This document shows positions 23,633 to 33,381 of a stretch of 64,000 nucleotides of DNA, one piece after another. The stretch comes from Roseobacter sp. MED193 (lineage in GTDB: Bacteria > Pseudomonadota > Alphaproteobacteria > Rhodobacterales > Rhodobacteraceae), in NCBI RefSeq assembly GCF_000152965.1, contig NZ_CH902583.1, positions 160,987-224,986 of the forward strand. Reading direction: 5' to 3'. Within the stretch, counting starts at the first letter, position 1. Each line of letters begins with the position of its first letter. The position numbers and the translations under genes are program-made. The notes below the pieces were generated by a model. The model was not told the DNA's origin. It worked only from the letters and a program-made list of their open reading frames with translations, and ran no database searches.

Positions 23633-24580
23633 ATGAGCGGATTGTTGGCTTTACTGGATGACGTGGCAGGCATAGCCAAAGTGGCGGCAGCCTCTGTTGA
23701 TGATGTGGCGGCCGCGGCGGGTAAGGCGGGGGCCAAAACCGCTGGGGTGATCATTGACGACGCGGCGGTGACGCCAAAATATATCCAGGGGTTCGACCCC
23801 GCCCGTGAATTGCCGATCATCTGGCGCATCACCCGTGGTTCGCTGTTCAACAAAATCATCCTGCTCTTGCCGGTGGCGATGCTGCTGGCGAATTTTGCGC
23901 CCTGGGCGGTCACACCCTTGTTGATGCTGGGCGGCGGTTACCTTTGTTTTGAAGGAGCCGAGAAGATCTTTCATGTCCTGTTTCCCCATGGCAGCCATGA
24001 GATCGAGGAAGATATGGAGGATAAGGACCCCAGCCACCTAGAAGAGCAAAAGATCAAGGGGGCTATCAAGACGGACTTTATTCTTTCAGCTGAGATCATG
24101 ACGATCGCGCTGGCCGCGATTGAGGTGCCCAATGTCTGGATGCAGGCGGCAACGCTTGCGGTCGTGGGCATTGGGGTGACTGTGGCGGTCTATGGCTCGG
24201 TGGCGCTGATCGTCAAAATGGACGATGTGGGGCTATTCCTTGCCAAAAACGCGCCAACCCCTGTGGGGCGTGGCCTGGGCCGGGGATTAGTGAAATTTAT
24301 GCCTGTCTTGATGTGGATTTTGTCGGTCGTGGGGACTGCCGCGATGCTTTGGGTTGGCGGCTCTATTGTCATCCACGGGCTTGAGGTGCTGGGCTTTGGC
24401 TGGCTGGGCCATCACATCCATGATTGGGCCTATGCAATTGGCCATATGGTGCCCGTCGGCTGGACGGCCATCGTGGAATGGAGCGCCAAGGCCACCATGG
24501 ACGGCATTTTTGGTGTCGCACTTGGGTTTTTGCTGATACCGGCAGTCTTGGCTGCAACGCGGGTCTTCGCCAAAGCCTAA
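23633..24580 (+). CDS. DUF808 (YedI-like) membrane protein
   Basis: A 315-residue inner-membrane protein of the DUF808 family. The N-terminus MSGLLALLDDVAGIAKVAAA and AGAKTAGVIIDDAAVTPKYI are the family hallmark. GGGYLCFEGAEKIFHVLFPH and several hydrophobic segments follow (about 75-110, 140-185, 220-250, 285-312). Biochemical function is unknown; E. coli YedI is the best-known relative. I chose ATG 23633 over the in-frame GTG at 23624 from the family N-terminus. It is divergent from gap and shares a 240-base regulatory spacer. Confidence 0.9.
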   Translation: MSGLLALLDDVAGIAKVAAASVDDVAAAAGKAGAKTAGVIIDDAAVTPKYIQGFDPARELPIIWRITRGSLFNKIILLLPVAMLLANFAPWAVTPLLMLGGGYLCFEGAEKIFHVLFPHGSHEIEEDMEDKDPSHLEEQKIKGAIKTDFILSAEIMTIALAAIEVPNVWMQAATLAVVGIGVTVAVYGSVALIVKMDDVGLFLAKNAPTPVGRGLGRGLVKFMPVLMWILSVVGTAAMLWVGGSIVIHGLEVLGFGWLGHHIHDWAYAIGHMVPVGWTAIVEWSAKATMDGIFGVALGFLLIPAVLAATRVFAKA

Positions 24581-24619
24581 TTGGCGACCGCGAAAATACG
24601 AATTTTTGGGAGACGACAG

Positions 24620-25441
24620 ATGGTGCTGGACTGGGTCAGAGGAAAGCTGCGGGCGCGGCGCGGGAGCCGCATTCACAAGCGTCCGGCCGTTGAGACGCCT
24701 TTAGGGTTCAAATTCATCGGCCCCGAGGTGATGCAGTTCGGTGGTTTTGAGGAAGAAGAGACCAAGCTGATCCAGAGCTTTCTGTCCCAGGCGGATCTTT
24801 TTGTGAATGTTGGCGCTAACTATGGTTACTATGTTTGCCTAGCGCAAAGCATGGGCCTGCCTACCATCGCGGTCGAGCCGGTTCCGGACAACGTCGCGTT
24901 GTTGCGCAGGAACCTGGAACTGAACGGTTACGAGCCCAACGTCACTGTTTTTGCCAATGCCTGTGGCGGCGAGACCGGAGAGGCCGAAATTTTTGGCGTC
25001 GGCACCGGGGCCTCTTTGGTTCAGGGCTGGGCGCGCAATCCCAAGAGCCTGTCCTTTAAGGTCGATATCCGGCGCATCGACGATCTGATCCCCCCTGCGG
25101 CCCTTACGGGGCGCAGCTTCTTCCTCATTGATGTCGAAGGATTCGAGCTGGAGGTGCTGAAAGGCGCCAAGGGTATCTTTGACGCGGCCCAAAAGCCTGT
25201 ATTCCTGATCGAGAGCGGTTTGTCTGACCACCGCGCCGATGGCGAGTTGAACAAGGACTTTCTGGGGGTTTTTGATATCTTCGCCGCGCAGGGCTATCAG
25301 GTCTTTAAGGTTGAGGATCTCAAAACCCCTGTGGAACGCGCGATCATTGAACAGAGCCTGGAACAGGGGCAGGATCTGCTGAAGGGGTTGAACTTCTTGA
25401 TGGTTCACGAAACCTTTGATTTGGCGCCATTTGCGAAATGA
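24620..25441 (+). CDS. FkbM-family SAM-dependent methyltransferase
   Basis: A 273-residue methyltransferase. The SAM motif is FVNVGANYGYYVCLAQSMGL (about residues 57-76), followed by AVEPVPDNVALLRRNLELNG and the FkbM-type LIDVEGFELEVLKGAKGIF. Acceptors in this family are hydroxyls of glycans or small metabolites; here the target is unknown. GGGAGA sits about seven bases before the ATG at 24620. The frame extends to 24581, but that part immediately follows the DUF808 stop and has no ribosome site. It may be co-transcribed with DUF808. Confidence 0.87.
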   Translation: MVLDWVRGKLRARRGSRIHKRPAVETPLGFKFIGPEVMQFGGFEEEETKLIQSFLSQADLFVNVGANYGYYVCLAQSMGLPTIAVEPVPDNVALLRRNLELNGYEPNVTVFANACGGETGEAEIFGVGTGASLVQGWARNPKSLSFKVDIRRIDDLIPPAALTGRSFFLIDVEGFELEVLKGAKGIFDAAQKPVFLIESGLSDHRADGELNKDFLGVFDIFAAQGYQVFKVEDLKTPVERAIIEQSLEQGQDLLKGLNFLMVHETFDLAPFAK

Positions 25442-25524
25442 TTTGCAGGCTTGTAGCTGGCGTTATTGATCATGCCGCCTGGGGAAACGGGTGTTACTTA
25501 TCTAATTAGGTTTATGGACATAAG

Positions 25525-25941
25525 ATGGCCAACCACCCCCGGAAAACAATAATCCGGGTTCTATCAGGACCTTCGCCGACCCAAACTGGGGTGAATGAAG
25601 CTGTGTTAGGTGGCGCGGCCTCACCGATTTCGGCTTTGAGCAAGGCCGCAGACCTGGTGCCTTTGGATGCAGACCAATTGAAAGGCTTTTTGCACTTTCG
25701 CCTGGCCACGGCCAAAGCCGCTGCAGACCGTGCTAGCTGGTTTGGGGGACGTTTGTACAACGCGGTTTCAGGAGAGAGCCCTGACTATATTCCCTTGTCC
25801 GGTACCCATTTGAGGCAGGCTTTTATCGCGATGCGTATTGAACCACCAGAATTCATTATCGCAGGCGGGGAGTATGAGCTTCGGGTCGACTATGCACAAA
25901 AGGCTCTCGCTGCGTTACACGAAGCGAAGGAGCAGACATGA
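25525..25941 (+). CDS. Hypothetical protein, 138 residues
   Basis: I do not recognise this protein. It is soluble, with no signal peptide or membrane helix, and contains LDADQLKGFLHFRLATAKAA then FGGRLYNAVSGESPDYIPLS and YELRVDYAQKALAALHEAKE. Codon use resembles its neighbours. The ribosome site is weak (GGACATAAG before ATG). It has its own upstream spacer of 83 bases after the FkbM gene and ends at a strong bidirectional hairpin shared with tkt. Coding status is likely because of length, composition and the downstream terminator. Function unknown. Confidence 0.65.
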   Translation: MANHPRKTIIRVLSGPSPTQTGVNEAVLGGAASPISALSKAADLVPLDADQLKGFLHFRLATAKAAADRASWFGGRLYNAVSGESPDYIPLSGTHLRQAFIAMRIEPPEFIIAGGEYELRVDYAQKALAALHEAKEQT

Positions 25942-25942
25942 T

Positions 25943-25965
25943 AAAGGGCGCCATCGGCGCCCTTT
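25943..25965. terminator. Bidirectional terminator between 25525-25941 and tkt
   Basis: A perfect stem AAAGGGCGCC-ATC-GGCGCCCTTT lies between two convergent genes, with A/T-rich flanks on both sides. Confidence 0.85.
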
Positions 25966-25987
25966 CTTGTTCTCGTATGTGCGGGAC

Positions 25988-28009
25988 TTAACCCAGCAGA
26001 TCTTTTACCTTGGCAACGGTGGCCTCGGCGGTGATGCCGAACTTTGCAAACAACTCACCTGCTGGTGCAGATGCGCCAAAGCGGTCCATGCCGATGAAAC
26101 CAGCCTTTTTGTCCTGGCCGCGCTCGCCCATCAACCAGCGATCCCAACCGCCGGCGCGGACGGCAGCTTCGATTCCAACACGCACAGGACCTGCAGGCAG
26201 GACCTTGCGGCGGTAGGCTTCGTCTTGTTGGGCAAAAAGCTCCATCGATGGCATGGAGACCACGCGGGTGCCAATGCCTTGGGCTTCGAGCTGGGCCTTG
26301 GCTTCCATCGCCAGAGAGACCTCGGACCCGGTGGCAATCAGGATGGCCTGACGCTTGCCTTCGGCCTCGGCCAGCACATAGGCGCCTTTGGAAGTGAGGT
26401 TGCTCAGCTTGTGTTCGGTGCGCACGGTGGGCAGGTTCTGACGGGTGAGCACCATGACCGAGGGGGTTTCCTTTTCGGTCAGGGCAATTTCCCACGCCTC
26501 GGCGGCTTCCACCGCATCCGCTGGGCGGAACACATAGGTGTTTGGTGTTGCGCGGCAGATTGCGAGATGCTCGACCGGCTGGTGGGTTGGACCATCTTCG
26601 CCAACGCCGATGCTGTCATGGGTCATGACAAACACTGTTGGGATCTTGGACAGGGCGGCCAAACGCATCGCCGGACGGGCATAATCGGTGAAGCAGAAGA
26701 AGGTACCACCATAGGCGCGGATACCGCCGTGCAGGACCATGCCGTTCATCGCGGCGGCCATACCGTGCTCGCGGATGCCCCAATAGACATAGCGGCCCTT
26801 GCGGTTGTCCGTGTCAAACACGCCCAGATCACCGGTTTTGGTGTTGTTGGAGCCAGTCAGGTCAGCGGATCCGCCCACGGTTTCAGGCATAATCGGGTTG
26901 ATCGCGGCCAGTGCCATCTCCGAGGCCTTACGAGTGGCCACCTTTGGCTGTTCCTCCGAGACCTGCTTTTTCAGCGCCTTGACGGTGGCCGATAGCTTCT
27001 TGGGCGCGTCCAGCGCATAGGCGCGGTTGAAGCGGTCCTGTTTCTGCTGCGAGGTCTCAGCGAAACGGGATTCCCAGGCGGCACGCTCATCAGCGCCACG
27101 GGCGCCAATGGCTTCCCACTGGGATTTGATCTCGGCGGGGACTTCAAAGGGACCTGTGGTCCAGCCATAGGCCTCTTTGGCGGCGGCCATCTGATCTGCA
27201 TCGGTCAGCGCGCCGTGGCCCTTGGAGGTGTCCTGTGCGGCATGGCCCAGGGCGATATGGGTCTTACAGGCAATCATCGAAGGTTTCTTCGATTTCTTGG
27301 CCGCGGTCAGGGCCTCGTCGATGGCAACGGGGTCATGGCCGTCAATCTCGATCACCTGCCAGCCAGAGGCGCGGAAGCGCTGCACCTGGTTGGTGCGATC
27401 CGACAGCTCCACCGTGCCGTCGATGGTGATATTGTTGTTGTCCCACAGCACAATCAGCTTGCCCAGCGAATGACGCCCGGCCAGACCGATGGCCTCTTGG
27501 CTGATGCCTTCCATCAGGCAGCCATCGCCTGCGATGACATAGGTGTGGTGATCAACGATTTTGCGGCCATACTGGGCGCGCTGCATCTCTTCGGCCATGG
27601 CAAAGCCAACGGCGTTGGAAATCCCCTGACCCAGGGGGCCAGTGGTGGTTTCAACCGCGTCGAGCAGGAAGTTTTCAGGGTGCCCTGCGGTCAGAGCGCC
27701 CATCTGACGAAAGTTTTTGATCTGATCCAGTGTCACCTGTTTGTCACCACAAAGGTACAACAGGGAGTAGATCAGCATTGAGCCGTGGCCAGCCGAAAGA
27801 ATGAAGCGATCGCGGTCGGGCCATTGGGGGGCCGCCACATCAAACTTCAGGTGCTTTTCAAACAGCACGGTGGCTACATCGGCCATGCCGATGGGCATGC
27901 CGGTGTGGCCGGAATTGGCGGCGGCGACGGCGTCAAGGGCAAGCGCGCGAATAGCTGCGGCTTTGTTCCAATGATCGGGATTAGCGGTGCGCAGGGCTGT
28001 CAGATCCAC
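25988..28009 (-). CDS. tkt: Transketolase
   Basis: A 673-residue thiamine-diphosphate enzyme of the pentose phosphate pathway, normal for the family. Conserved blocks: [20 protein letters not shown] near the N-terminus, the ThDP motif [13 protein letters not shown] near 154-166, and the pyrimidine-domain [20 protein letters not shown] with [21 protein letters not shown] set the start at a GTG (28009) with AAAGGA eight bases upstream. The frame is open to 28699, but that stretch lies opposite the coiled-coil gene and shows low-complexity shadow composition. It stands alone between a shared terminator and a divergent promoter region. Confidence 0.95.
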   Translation of the reverse strand: MDLTALRTANPDHWNKAAAIRALALDAVAAANSGHTGMPIGMADVATVLFEKHLKFDVAAPQWPDRDRFILSAGHGSMLIYSLLYLCGDKQVTLDQIKNFRQMGALTAGHPENFLLDAVETTTGPLGQGISNAVGFAMAEEMQRAQYGRKIVDHHTYVIAGDGCLMEGISQEAIGLAGRHSLGKLIVLWDNNNITIDGTVELSDRTNQVQRFRASGWQVIEIDGHDPVAIDEALTAAKKSKKPSMIACKTHIALGHAAQDTSKGHGALTDADQMAAAKEAYGWTTGPFEVPAEIKSQWEAIGARGADERAAWESRFAETSQQKQDRFNRAYALDAPKKLSATVKALKKQVSEEQPKVATRKASEMALAAINPIMPETVGGSADLTGSNNTKTGDLGVFDTDNRKGRYVYWGIREHGMAAAMNGMVLHGGIRAYGGTFFCFTDYARPAMRLAALSKIPTVFVMTHDSIGVGEDGPTHQPVEHLAICRATPNTYVFRPADAVEAAEAWEIALTEKETPSVMVLTRQNLPTVRTEHKLSNLTSKGAYVLAEAEGKRQAILIATGSEVSLAMEAKAQLEAQGIGTRVVSMPSMELFAQQDEAYRRKVLPAGPVRVGIEAAVRAGGWDRWLMGERGQDKKAGFIGMDRFGASAPAGELFAKFGITAEATVAKVKDLLG

Positions 28010-28274
28010 TGAAGTTTTCCTTTGGGTTACCAGTCTGGTCTGCCGCTCAATAGCAGTGACAGCCCAAAGATCAAGCTTTCTGCGCCATTCCCTGCCGGTC
28101 GCACGAAGTGAGAGCTGCAAGTGCTTGAAAGCAAAGAGGGGGTGTTTTACTCCTGACTTCGTTAAACTGTTGGTAATTCGGATGAGGCAAAGCGATTCGC
28201 GCGTGCTACAAAGAAATGCCGAACGAAACAGGGCGACAAGCGCCAGCAGAGCTGATGAGGGGTGAGTGACAGGC

Positions 28275-29045
28275 ATGACGCAGATCGAAGAGTTGCAGGG
28301 TCGTATTCTGGCCGCCATGGAGCGGATCGGCACTGGGGTTGAAAAGCTTGAACTGGCCCGTGCCCAGGCGCAAGAAGAGGCGCGGGCGGCGGCGGATAAT
28401 TCTGATATCGAGCGCGCGCTGGAAGAAGAAAAAACAGCCAATGCCCAGCTTGAAGAGCGGGTAAAGGTCTTGCACAACCGCCTGCAGGAGGCCGCGGCTC
28501 CCGCCGCTGACAGCGGCGAGATGGAGGCCCTGAAAGCCGAGCTGGAGCTTTTGCGCAATGAGGTCGGTAACACCGATGAAAAGGATGCCCTGAAGCTGGA
28601 AGTGACCCGGTTGAAAGCTGCGCTGGAGAGCGCTGGCAATGGGCTGGCCGCTGAGAAGGAAGCCTTGGAAACTGAACTGGCCGACCTCAAACTCACCAAC
28701 CAACAGATGATGTCACAAATCGAAGAGGCCTCTGGTGAGGCCGCAGGTGATCTGGGGGATGCGGTGGATCAGGCTGCGCTGGAGGCTGAAATCACTGCGC
28801 TGAAGACACAGCTCGCCGAGGCGCAGGCCGCCGCGGCAGTTGTACCGCAGGACCACGAGTTTCAGGCCCAGCTGGATGAGCTGCGCAAGGCCAATAGTGA
28901 CCTACACAGCACCAATGAAGCGCTGCGCACTGCTCAGGCGGAGGAGCAGGCCCAGGTCAATGCCGTCCTCGCCAAGCTGGAGCCGCTCCTGGCAAATGCG
29001 CAGGATCTGCCCGAACAAAATCTGCCTGAAGGGGAGGAAGTCTGA
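28275..29045 (+). CDS. Coiled-coil protein encoded with zapA
   Basis: A 256-residue, Glu/Ala/Leu-rich protein predicted to be coiled coil almost throughout (about 5-245), with no catalytic motif. The stop overlaps the zapA start (TGATG), so the two are translationally coupled. The same pairing is common in alphaproteobacteria, which suggests a divisome or Z-ring-associated structural role, though none is proven. The start is ambiguous: ATG 28275 lies 12 bases from GAGGGG, while an in-frame GTG at 28266 lies only three bases from it. Confidence 0.82.
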   Translation: MTQIEELQGRILAAMERIGTGVEKLELARAQAQEEARAAADNSDIERALEEEKTANAQLEERVKVLHNRLQEAAAPAADSGEMEALKAELELLRNEVGNTDEKDALKLEVTRLKAALESAGNGLAAEKEALETELADLKLTNQQMMSQIEEASGEAAGDLGDAVDQAALEAEITALKTQLAEAQAAAAVVPQDHEFQAQLDELRKANSDLHSTNEALRTAQAEEQAQVNAVLAKLEPLLANAQDLPEQNLPEGEEV

Positions 29046-29443
29046 TGCCAGAAGTGACCATTCATATCGGTGGCCGTGGGTTTGAAGTCTCTTGCCAGTT
29101 GGGTGAAGAAAGCTACCTACATTCTGCTGCAAAGATGCTGGATGATGAGGCGCAGGTGCTGTCAGACCAGATCGGGCGGATGCCAGAGGCGCGGATGCTG
29201 TTGATGGCGGGCCTTATGCTGGCCGATAAGACCGCAGCCGTTGAGGATCGCATCAAAGAGGTCGAAGCTGAGCTGGCCGAACGCACGGCTGAGCTGGAGA
29301 CCTTGAAAAACACCCCAGCTCCTGAGCCTGAGCGTATTGAAGTTCCGGTGGTGCCTCCGCAGGTGCCGGAAACACTGGCGGAACTGGCCGCACGGGCCGA
29401 ATCTTTGGCGCAACAGCTGGAAGAAAAATCGACCGCTGAATAA
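29045..29443 (+). CDS. zapA: Cell division protein ZapA
   Basis: A 132-residue ZapA. The N-terminal domain PEVTIHIGGRGFEVSCQLGE, then YLHSAAKMLDDEAQVLSDQI and RMLLMAGLMLADKTAAVED, matches the Z-ring-bundling family. The C-terminal half is a coiled coil with a Pro/Val-rich tail longer than in E. coli. It stabilises FtsZ protofilament bundles at mid-cell. It is coupled to the upstream coiled-coil gene and followed by a strong terminator. The 6S RNA and 5-formyltetrahydrofolate cyclo-ligase genes that often follow zapA in proteobacteria are not here. Confidence 0.92.
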   Translation: MPEVTIHIGGRGFEVSCQLGEESYLHSAAKMLDDEAQVLSDQIGRMPEARMLLMAGLMLADKTAAVEDRIKEVEAELAERTAELETLKNTPAPEPERIEVPVVPPQVPETLAELAARAESLAQQLEEKSTAE

Positions 29444-29473
29444 GTGTAGCAAGGCGCCTGCGCATTGCTTTCT

Positions 29474-29516
29474 AAAAAAAACCCCCTTCTGGTCTGGACC
29501 GGAAGGGGGTTTTTTG
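29474..29516. terminator. Strong bidirectional terminator after zapA
   Basis: AACCCCCTTC (29480-29489) pairs with GAAGGGGGTT (29502-29511), with further pairing GGTC/GACC inside. A7 lies on one side and T7 on the other, so it can end transcription from zapA and from grxD. Confidence 0.92.
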
Positions 29517-29581
29517 GTGTCGGTATAAACCCGGAAACTGCTGGGCAACTACCGGGCCGCCGCGCCTGGGTCAAAGAGCCT

Positions 29582-29944
29582 TTAGCCGTTTGCTTCGCGG
29601 ATCTTGTCTGCAGCCTCTTTGTCAAAGGCGATCTCATTATCGGCAAACATGCCGTCCAGCTCACCGGAGAGGGTCATCTCGGTGATGATGTCGCAACCGC
29701 CAACAAATTCACCCTTGATATAGAGCTGCGGGATGGTCGGCCAATCGGAATACTCCTTGATGCCGGCGCGAATTTCTTCGTCTGCCAGAACGTTCACATC
29801 GGTATAGTCGACGCCGATGTAGTTCAGCACGCCAGCCACACGCGAGGAGAAGCCACATTGCGGCATCTCCTTGTTGCCCTTCATGAAGAGCACAACGTCA
29901 TTGGCTTTTACGGTTTCGTCGATGCGGGTCTGTGCGTCGCTCAT
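29582..29944 (-). CDS. grxD: Monothiol glutaredoxin (Grx4/GrxD type)
   Basis: A 120-residue monothiol glutaredoxin with the CGFS active site (MPQCGFSSRVAGVLNYIGVD, Cys near 30). The glutathione-binding WPTIPQLYIKGEFVGGCDI is also present. Such proteins carry a [2Fe-2S] cluster and work with BolA in iron-sulfur trafficking and iron sensing. It lies downstream of bolA and two small membrane-protein genes on the same strand, 107 bases after the second of them. The C-terminal EIAFDKEAADKIREANG tail is slightly longer than in E. coli GrxD. Confidence 0.95.
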   Translation of the reverse strand: MSDAQTRIDETVKANDVVLFMKGNKEMPQCGFSSRVAGVLNYIGVDYTDVNVLADEEIRAGIKEYSDWPTIPQLYIKGEFVGGCDIITEMTLSGELDGMFADNEIAFDKEAADKIREANG

Positions 29945-30051
29945 GTGTTTTTCCTTCTGTCGTCGCTGCCGGTCACTGTGTGTTTCGATATAGGGGAGAA
30001 GCTTTTGGAAAGTAAGCCCCGCAAATCGTGCCTTTGTCGAAGTGATTGAGG

Positions 30052-30297
30052 TTAGAAGCGGTTCAAGTATTTTTCAAAATTTCGCACATTCATCTCAGTC
30101 ATGCGCTCTTCCTTTTCCAGCTCCAACTCTGCCTCAAGTTCTGGGTGGTTACCATCCAGAGGCACAAAAGGCATTTGCTTTTTCGACGGCTTGTCTTTGC
30201 GCTTTAAGAACAACAAGGCTCCCATCACCACAGCAGGCCAAAGCAGAAGGCATCCGCTAACAATCCAAACGAGATGGTTGGTCGCAAATTGGATCAT
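30052..30297 (-). CDS. Small single-pass membrane protein (81 aa)
   Basis: An 81-residue protein with one membrane helix (about 9-29; VWIVSGCLLLWPAVVMGALL). A basic patch KRKDKPSKKQ and an acidic coiled tail follow (ELEAELELEKEERMTEMN). Its start overlaps the previous gene's stop by four bases, as that gene's start overlaps bolA. I do not recognise a family. Location between bolA and grxD makes a role linked to iron-sulfur or redox homeostasis possible, but this rests on position only. Confidence 0.75.
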   Translation of the reverse strand: MIQFATNHLVWIVSGCLLLWPAVVMGALLFLKRKDKPSKKQMPFVPLDGNHPELEAELELEKEERMTEMNVRNFEKYLNRF

Positions 30298-30548
30298 CTT
30301 TTCAGACCCGGAATGCCCCGCCCGTTCAATCCTTGGAGCCGCTTGTTTTCCTTCTGAACTTTCTCGACCAGCTCATGGTCGACCGCTTCGAGGCCAAGCT
30401 CCGGTTTATTCGGGTGCTTTGTTGCGCTTAGTCCTGGCTGCCTTTTAGCCAGTGGACGATGCCGCCTTGGTTTCGACGCGTCGTGCACAACCACTGCAAC
30501 AATCAGGGCTGCCAAAGCGCCTAGGATGATCCATCCTGTTAGCGTCAT
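30294..30548 (-). CDS. Small single-pass membrane protein (84 aa)
   Basis: An 84-residue protein with an N-terminal membrane helix (about 3-22; LTGWIILGALAALIVAVVVH) and a long basic, Pro-rich cytoplasmic tail ending GIPGLKR. It overlaps bolA by four bases upstream and the next small membrane gene by four bases downstream, so translation is coupled across all three. No known family is recognised. The topology, with a hydrophobic N-terminus and basic tail, is consistent with a membrane tether. Confidence 0.75.
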   Translation of the reverse strand: MTLTGWIILGALAALIVAVVVHDASKPRRHRPLAKRQPGLSATKHPNKPELGLEAVDHELVEKVQKENKRLQGLNGRGIPGLKR

Positions 30549-30781
30549 TCAGGCGCCTTGGTGGTCAGGGCCAGGGCGTGCAATTCTCCGTTGGAGCCAT
30601 CCATCTTACCCTTGAGGGCGGCATAGACGGCGCGCTGTTGCTGCACCCGGTTTTTGCCGCGAAAGCTCTCATCGACCACCATGGCGGACATATGCACGCC
30701 GTCGTTGCCTGCCACCTGGATTTCCGCATCCGGGAAGGTCTGGCGCAGGAGGTCTTCGATTTCTTGGGCTTGCATTGGCAT
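30545..30781 (-). CDS. bolA: BolA-family protein
   Basis: A 78-residue BolA. The compact fold is visible as IEDLLRQTFPDAEIQVAGND, then GVHMSAMVVDESFRGKNRVQ and QQRAVYAALKGKMDGSNGEL with HALALTTKAPE. The VHM histidine and the C-terminal HAL histidine are the usual cluster-ligand candidates with Grx4. AAGGA precedes the ATG at 30781 by eight bases; a second ATG two codons later is less favoured. It is the first gene of a coupled run to the small membrane proteins, with grxD farther down. Confidence 0.93.
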   Translation of the reverse strand: MPMQAQEIEDLLRQTFPDAEIQVAGNDGVHMSAMVVDESFRGKNRVQQQRAVYAALKGKMDGSNGELHALALTTKAPE

Positions 30782-30898
30782 TTGGGCTATCCTTGGCATT
30801 GGTCTTGGTTGAAACTTAGGGGGAGCATGGGGGCAGTGCAAGCACTCAAGCGATTTAGCACGGCATCAGCGCTGGCCTGAACCTGTCGATAAAAATCA

Positions 30899-30925
30899 AA
30901 AGGCGCGCAAATATTGCGCGCCTTT
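30899..30925 (-). terminator. Terminator of purL
   Basis: AAAGGCGCGCAA (30899-30910) pairs perfectly with TTGCGCGCCTTT (30914-30925) over a 3-base loop. On the minus strand it is followed by TTTTGATTTTT. It separates purL from bolA. Confidence 0.88.
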
Positions 30926-30949
30926 GTATTGATTGCAGAAGTCTTGTCT

Positions 30950-33115
30950 TTAGGCCACCGCAGCAGCAAATCCCGAGCGGAAGACCTCTTGCAATTCAGC
31001 CAGTGGTGCCTCGGAGCCGCCGATCTTTACGCTGTCGCCAGTGAATCGGCCAACAGTTGTCAAGGTTATCCCAGCCTGGCCGGCAGCAAGCATCAGACCT
31101 TCGGCCTGGTCAAAGTTACAGGCTACCAGATAGCGGGCCTGATCCTCACCAAACAGACCGGGAGTGTCTGCCACGTCGATCTGAACGCCAACACCGCCTT
31201 CGTCGGCCAGCTCAAACGCTGCCAAAGCGAGACCGCCATCGCTGAGATCGGTACAGGCCTTGATCAGCTCACGGTTGGTGCGGATGAATTCGCCATTGCG
31301 TTTTTCTGCCGCAAGATCCACCGCTGGGGCGTCGCCATCTTCGCGGTTAAACACCTCTGCCAGAAGGGCGGACTGGCCCAGATGGCCCTGGGTTTCACCG
31401 ATCAAAAGGGCGATATGACCGTCGCGGGCCTCGCCGGTGATGGCTTCTTCACCCGCTGCAATCAGGCCAACCGCGCCAATTGTGGGGGTCGGCAGAATGC
31501 CCTGACCGTCAGTTTCGTTATAGAGCGAGACATTGCCCGATACGATGGGCATGTCCAGCGCGGCGACGGCTTCACCGATGCCTTGGATCGCGCCAACAAA
31601 CTGGCCCATGATCTCGGGTTTTTCTGGGTTGCCAAAGTTCAGGTTGTCCGTTGTTGCCAGGGGCTTGGCGCCCACAGCTGTGAGGTTGCGATAGGCCTCT
31701 GCCACCGCCTGTTTGCCACCCTCAACCGGGTTTGCCTTGACGTAGCGCGGTGTCACATCCGAGGTGAAGGCCAGACGTTTGTCAGTGCCATGCACCCGGA
31801 TAATGCCCGATCCCACCCCAGGACGGCGCGCGGTGTCGCCCATAACGGTGGTGTCATATTGCTCATAGACCCACTGCTTGCCAGCGTAGTTGGGCGAGCT
31901 AAGCAACGCCTTAAGCCCATCAATTGGATCAATGGTGGGAACATCCGCATCCGTCAGAGGTTCTGCTGCAGGGGTCGCCACCCAAGGCCGGTCATACTCG
32001 GGCGCGGTAGAGGCCAGTTTGGACAGCACCAGGTCTGCTTTGACTTCGTCATTGTGCAGGATGAGGAAGCGATCTTCGGCGATGGTCTCACCCACGATGG
32101 CAAAGTCCAGATCCCATTTTTCAAACACCGCACGGGCTTCGGCCTCTTTTTCTGGCTTTAGCACCATCAACATGCGTTCCTGGCTTTCTGAGAGCATCAT
32201 CTCATAGGCGGTCATGTTTTCTTCGCGCTGGGGCACGTCTTCGAGATTCAATTTGATCCCCAGCTTGCCCTTGTCGCCCATTTCCACCGCAGAACAGGTG
32301 AGACCAGCGGCACCCATATCCTGGATCGAGATCACGGCACCTGTCTGCATTAGCTCAAGCGTGGCCTCCATCAGACGCTTCTCTGTGAAAGGGTCGCCAA
32401 CCTGAACGGTAGGGCGCTTTTCCTCGATGGTGTCGTCAAATTCGGCAGAGGCCATGGTTGCACCACCAACGCCGTCACGACCGGTCTTGGCGCCGAGATA
32501 AACCACCGGCATACCAACGCCAGAAGCGGCAGAATAGAAGATGCTATCAGTTTTCGCCAGGCCCGCCGCAAAGGCATTGACCAGGCAGTTGCCGTTATAG
32601 GCTGGGTGAAAACGGACTTCGCCGCCAACGCAGGGCACGCCAAAGCAGTTGCCATAACCGCCAATGCCCTCAACCACACCGTTGACCAACTGGCGGGTTT
32701 TGTGGTGCGAGGGTTCACCAAAAGAGAGCGAATTCATCGAGGCGACGGGGCGCGCGCCCATGGTAAAGACATCGCGCAGGATGCCGCCAACACCGGTGGC
32801 CGCACCTTGATAGGGTTCAATATATGAAGGGTGGTTGTGGCTTTCCATTTTGAAAACCACTGCATCCCCGTCCCCAATGTCGACGATGCCGGCGTTTTCG
32901 CCAGGACCACAAATCACCTGCGGACCGTCGGTCGGCAGGGTGCGCAGCCATTTCTTGGAAGACTTATAGGAGCAATGCTCGTTCCACATGGCCGAGAAGA
33001 TGCCAAGTTCAGTGAAGCTGGGTTCGCGTCCGATGATCTCTAGGATCATGTCATACTCTTCGGCGTTCAAGCCGTGGCTTGCGATCAGTTCGGATGTAAT
33101 GGCTGGTTCTTGCAT
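30950..33115 (-). CDS. purL: Phosphoribosylformylglycinamidine synthase II (PurL)
   Basis: A 721-residue small-type PurL, which joins PurQ and PurS subunits to make FGAM in purine synthesis. Conserved features are [60 protein letters not shown] and the later [20 protein letters not shown]. The subunit partners are not in this window. Six G directly precede the start region (CCATGGGGGGCC), giving a usable ribosome site. Its terminator separates it from bolA, although purL-bolA-grxD is a common order in the family. Confidence 0.96.
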   Translation of the reverse strand: MQEPAITSELIASHGLNAEEYDMILEIIGREPSFTELGIFSAMWNEHCSYKSSKKWLRTLPTDGPQVICGPGENAGIVDIGDGDAVVFKMESHNHPSYIEPYQGAATGVGGILRDVFTMGARPVASMNSLSFGEPSHHKTRQLVNGVVEGIGGYGNCFGVPCVGGEVRFHPAYNGNCLVNAFAAGLAKTDSIFYSAASGVGMPVVYLGAKTGRDGVGGATMASAEFDDTIEEKRPTVQVGDPFTEKRLMEATLELMQTGAVISIQDMGAAGLTCSAVEMGDKGKLGIKLNLEDVPQREENMTAYEMMLSESQERMLMVLKPEKEAEARAVFEKWDLDFAIVGETIAEDRFLILHNDEVKADLVLSKLASTAPEYDRPWVATPAAEPLTDADVPTIDPIDGLKALLSSPNYAGKQWVYEQYDTTVMGDTARRPGVGSGIIRVHGTDKRLAFTSDVTPRYVKANPVEGGKQAVAEAYRNLTAVGAKPLATTDNLNFGNPEKPEIMGQFVGAIQGIGEAVAALDMPIVSGNVSLYNETDGQGILPTPTIGAVGLIAAGEEAITGEARDGHIALLIGETQGHLGQSALLAEVFNREDGDAPAVDLAAEKRNGEFIRTNRELIKACTDLSDGGLALAAFELADEGGVGVQIDVADTPGLFGEDQARYLVACNFDQAEGLMLAAGQAGITLTTVGRFTGDSVKIGGSEAPLAELQEVFRSGFAAAVA

Positions 33116-33352
33116 GGCGCGATATGGCCCCCCATGGTGCTACTGAGGCGGCTTTTAGAGCAACCACGCCCAATGGGGAAGGGGGTATCTCAAGTCACTG
33201 TCGTGTCGATTTGGTCCAGGGCATCCTGTTTTCTTGATGCGCGCATCTTGGGCGCGCAGGGCTTGAGCTGCGTCAATTTTAGGCAGCGCGGGATTTGCTA
33301 GAGTAATCGAACGGGATTGACTTGAGTCTTTCACCCTTTTTGACAAATTGCC

Positions 33353-33381
33353 AAAAAAAAGGCCGAGCACTAAGCTCGGCC
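33353..33381 (-). terminator. Orphan intrinsic terminator, minus strand
   Basis: GGCCGAGC (33361-33368) pairs with GCTCGGCC (33374-33381) over ACTAA. On the minus strand a run of eight T follows. It lies 167 bases beyond the LysR stop. Confidence 0.88.

Noticed and set aside
25838-26995. 385-codon plus-strand frame opposite tkt
   Set aside because: Shadow of the transketolase; Gly/His-rich composition typical of antisense frames.
28010-28699. Long N-terminal extension of the transketolase frame (open to 28699)
   Set aside because: It lies opposite the coiled-coil gene, has shadow composition, and a normal start with a ribosome site lies at 28009.
29443-29582. 6S RNA gene downstream of zapA
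   Set aside because: The space is only about 140 bases and is largely filled by a terminator hairpin; there is no cyclo-ligase gene either.
30914-32161. 415-codon plus-strand frame opposite purL
   Set aside because: purL is unmistakable on the minus strand; no recognisable protein is encoded here.
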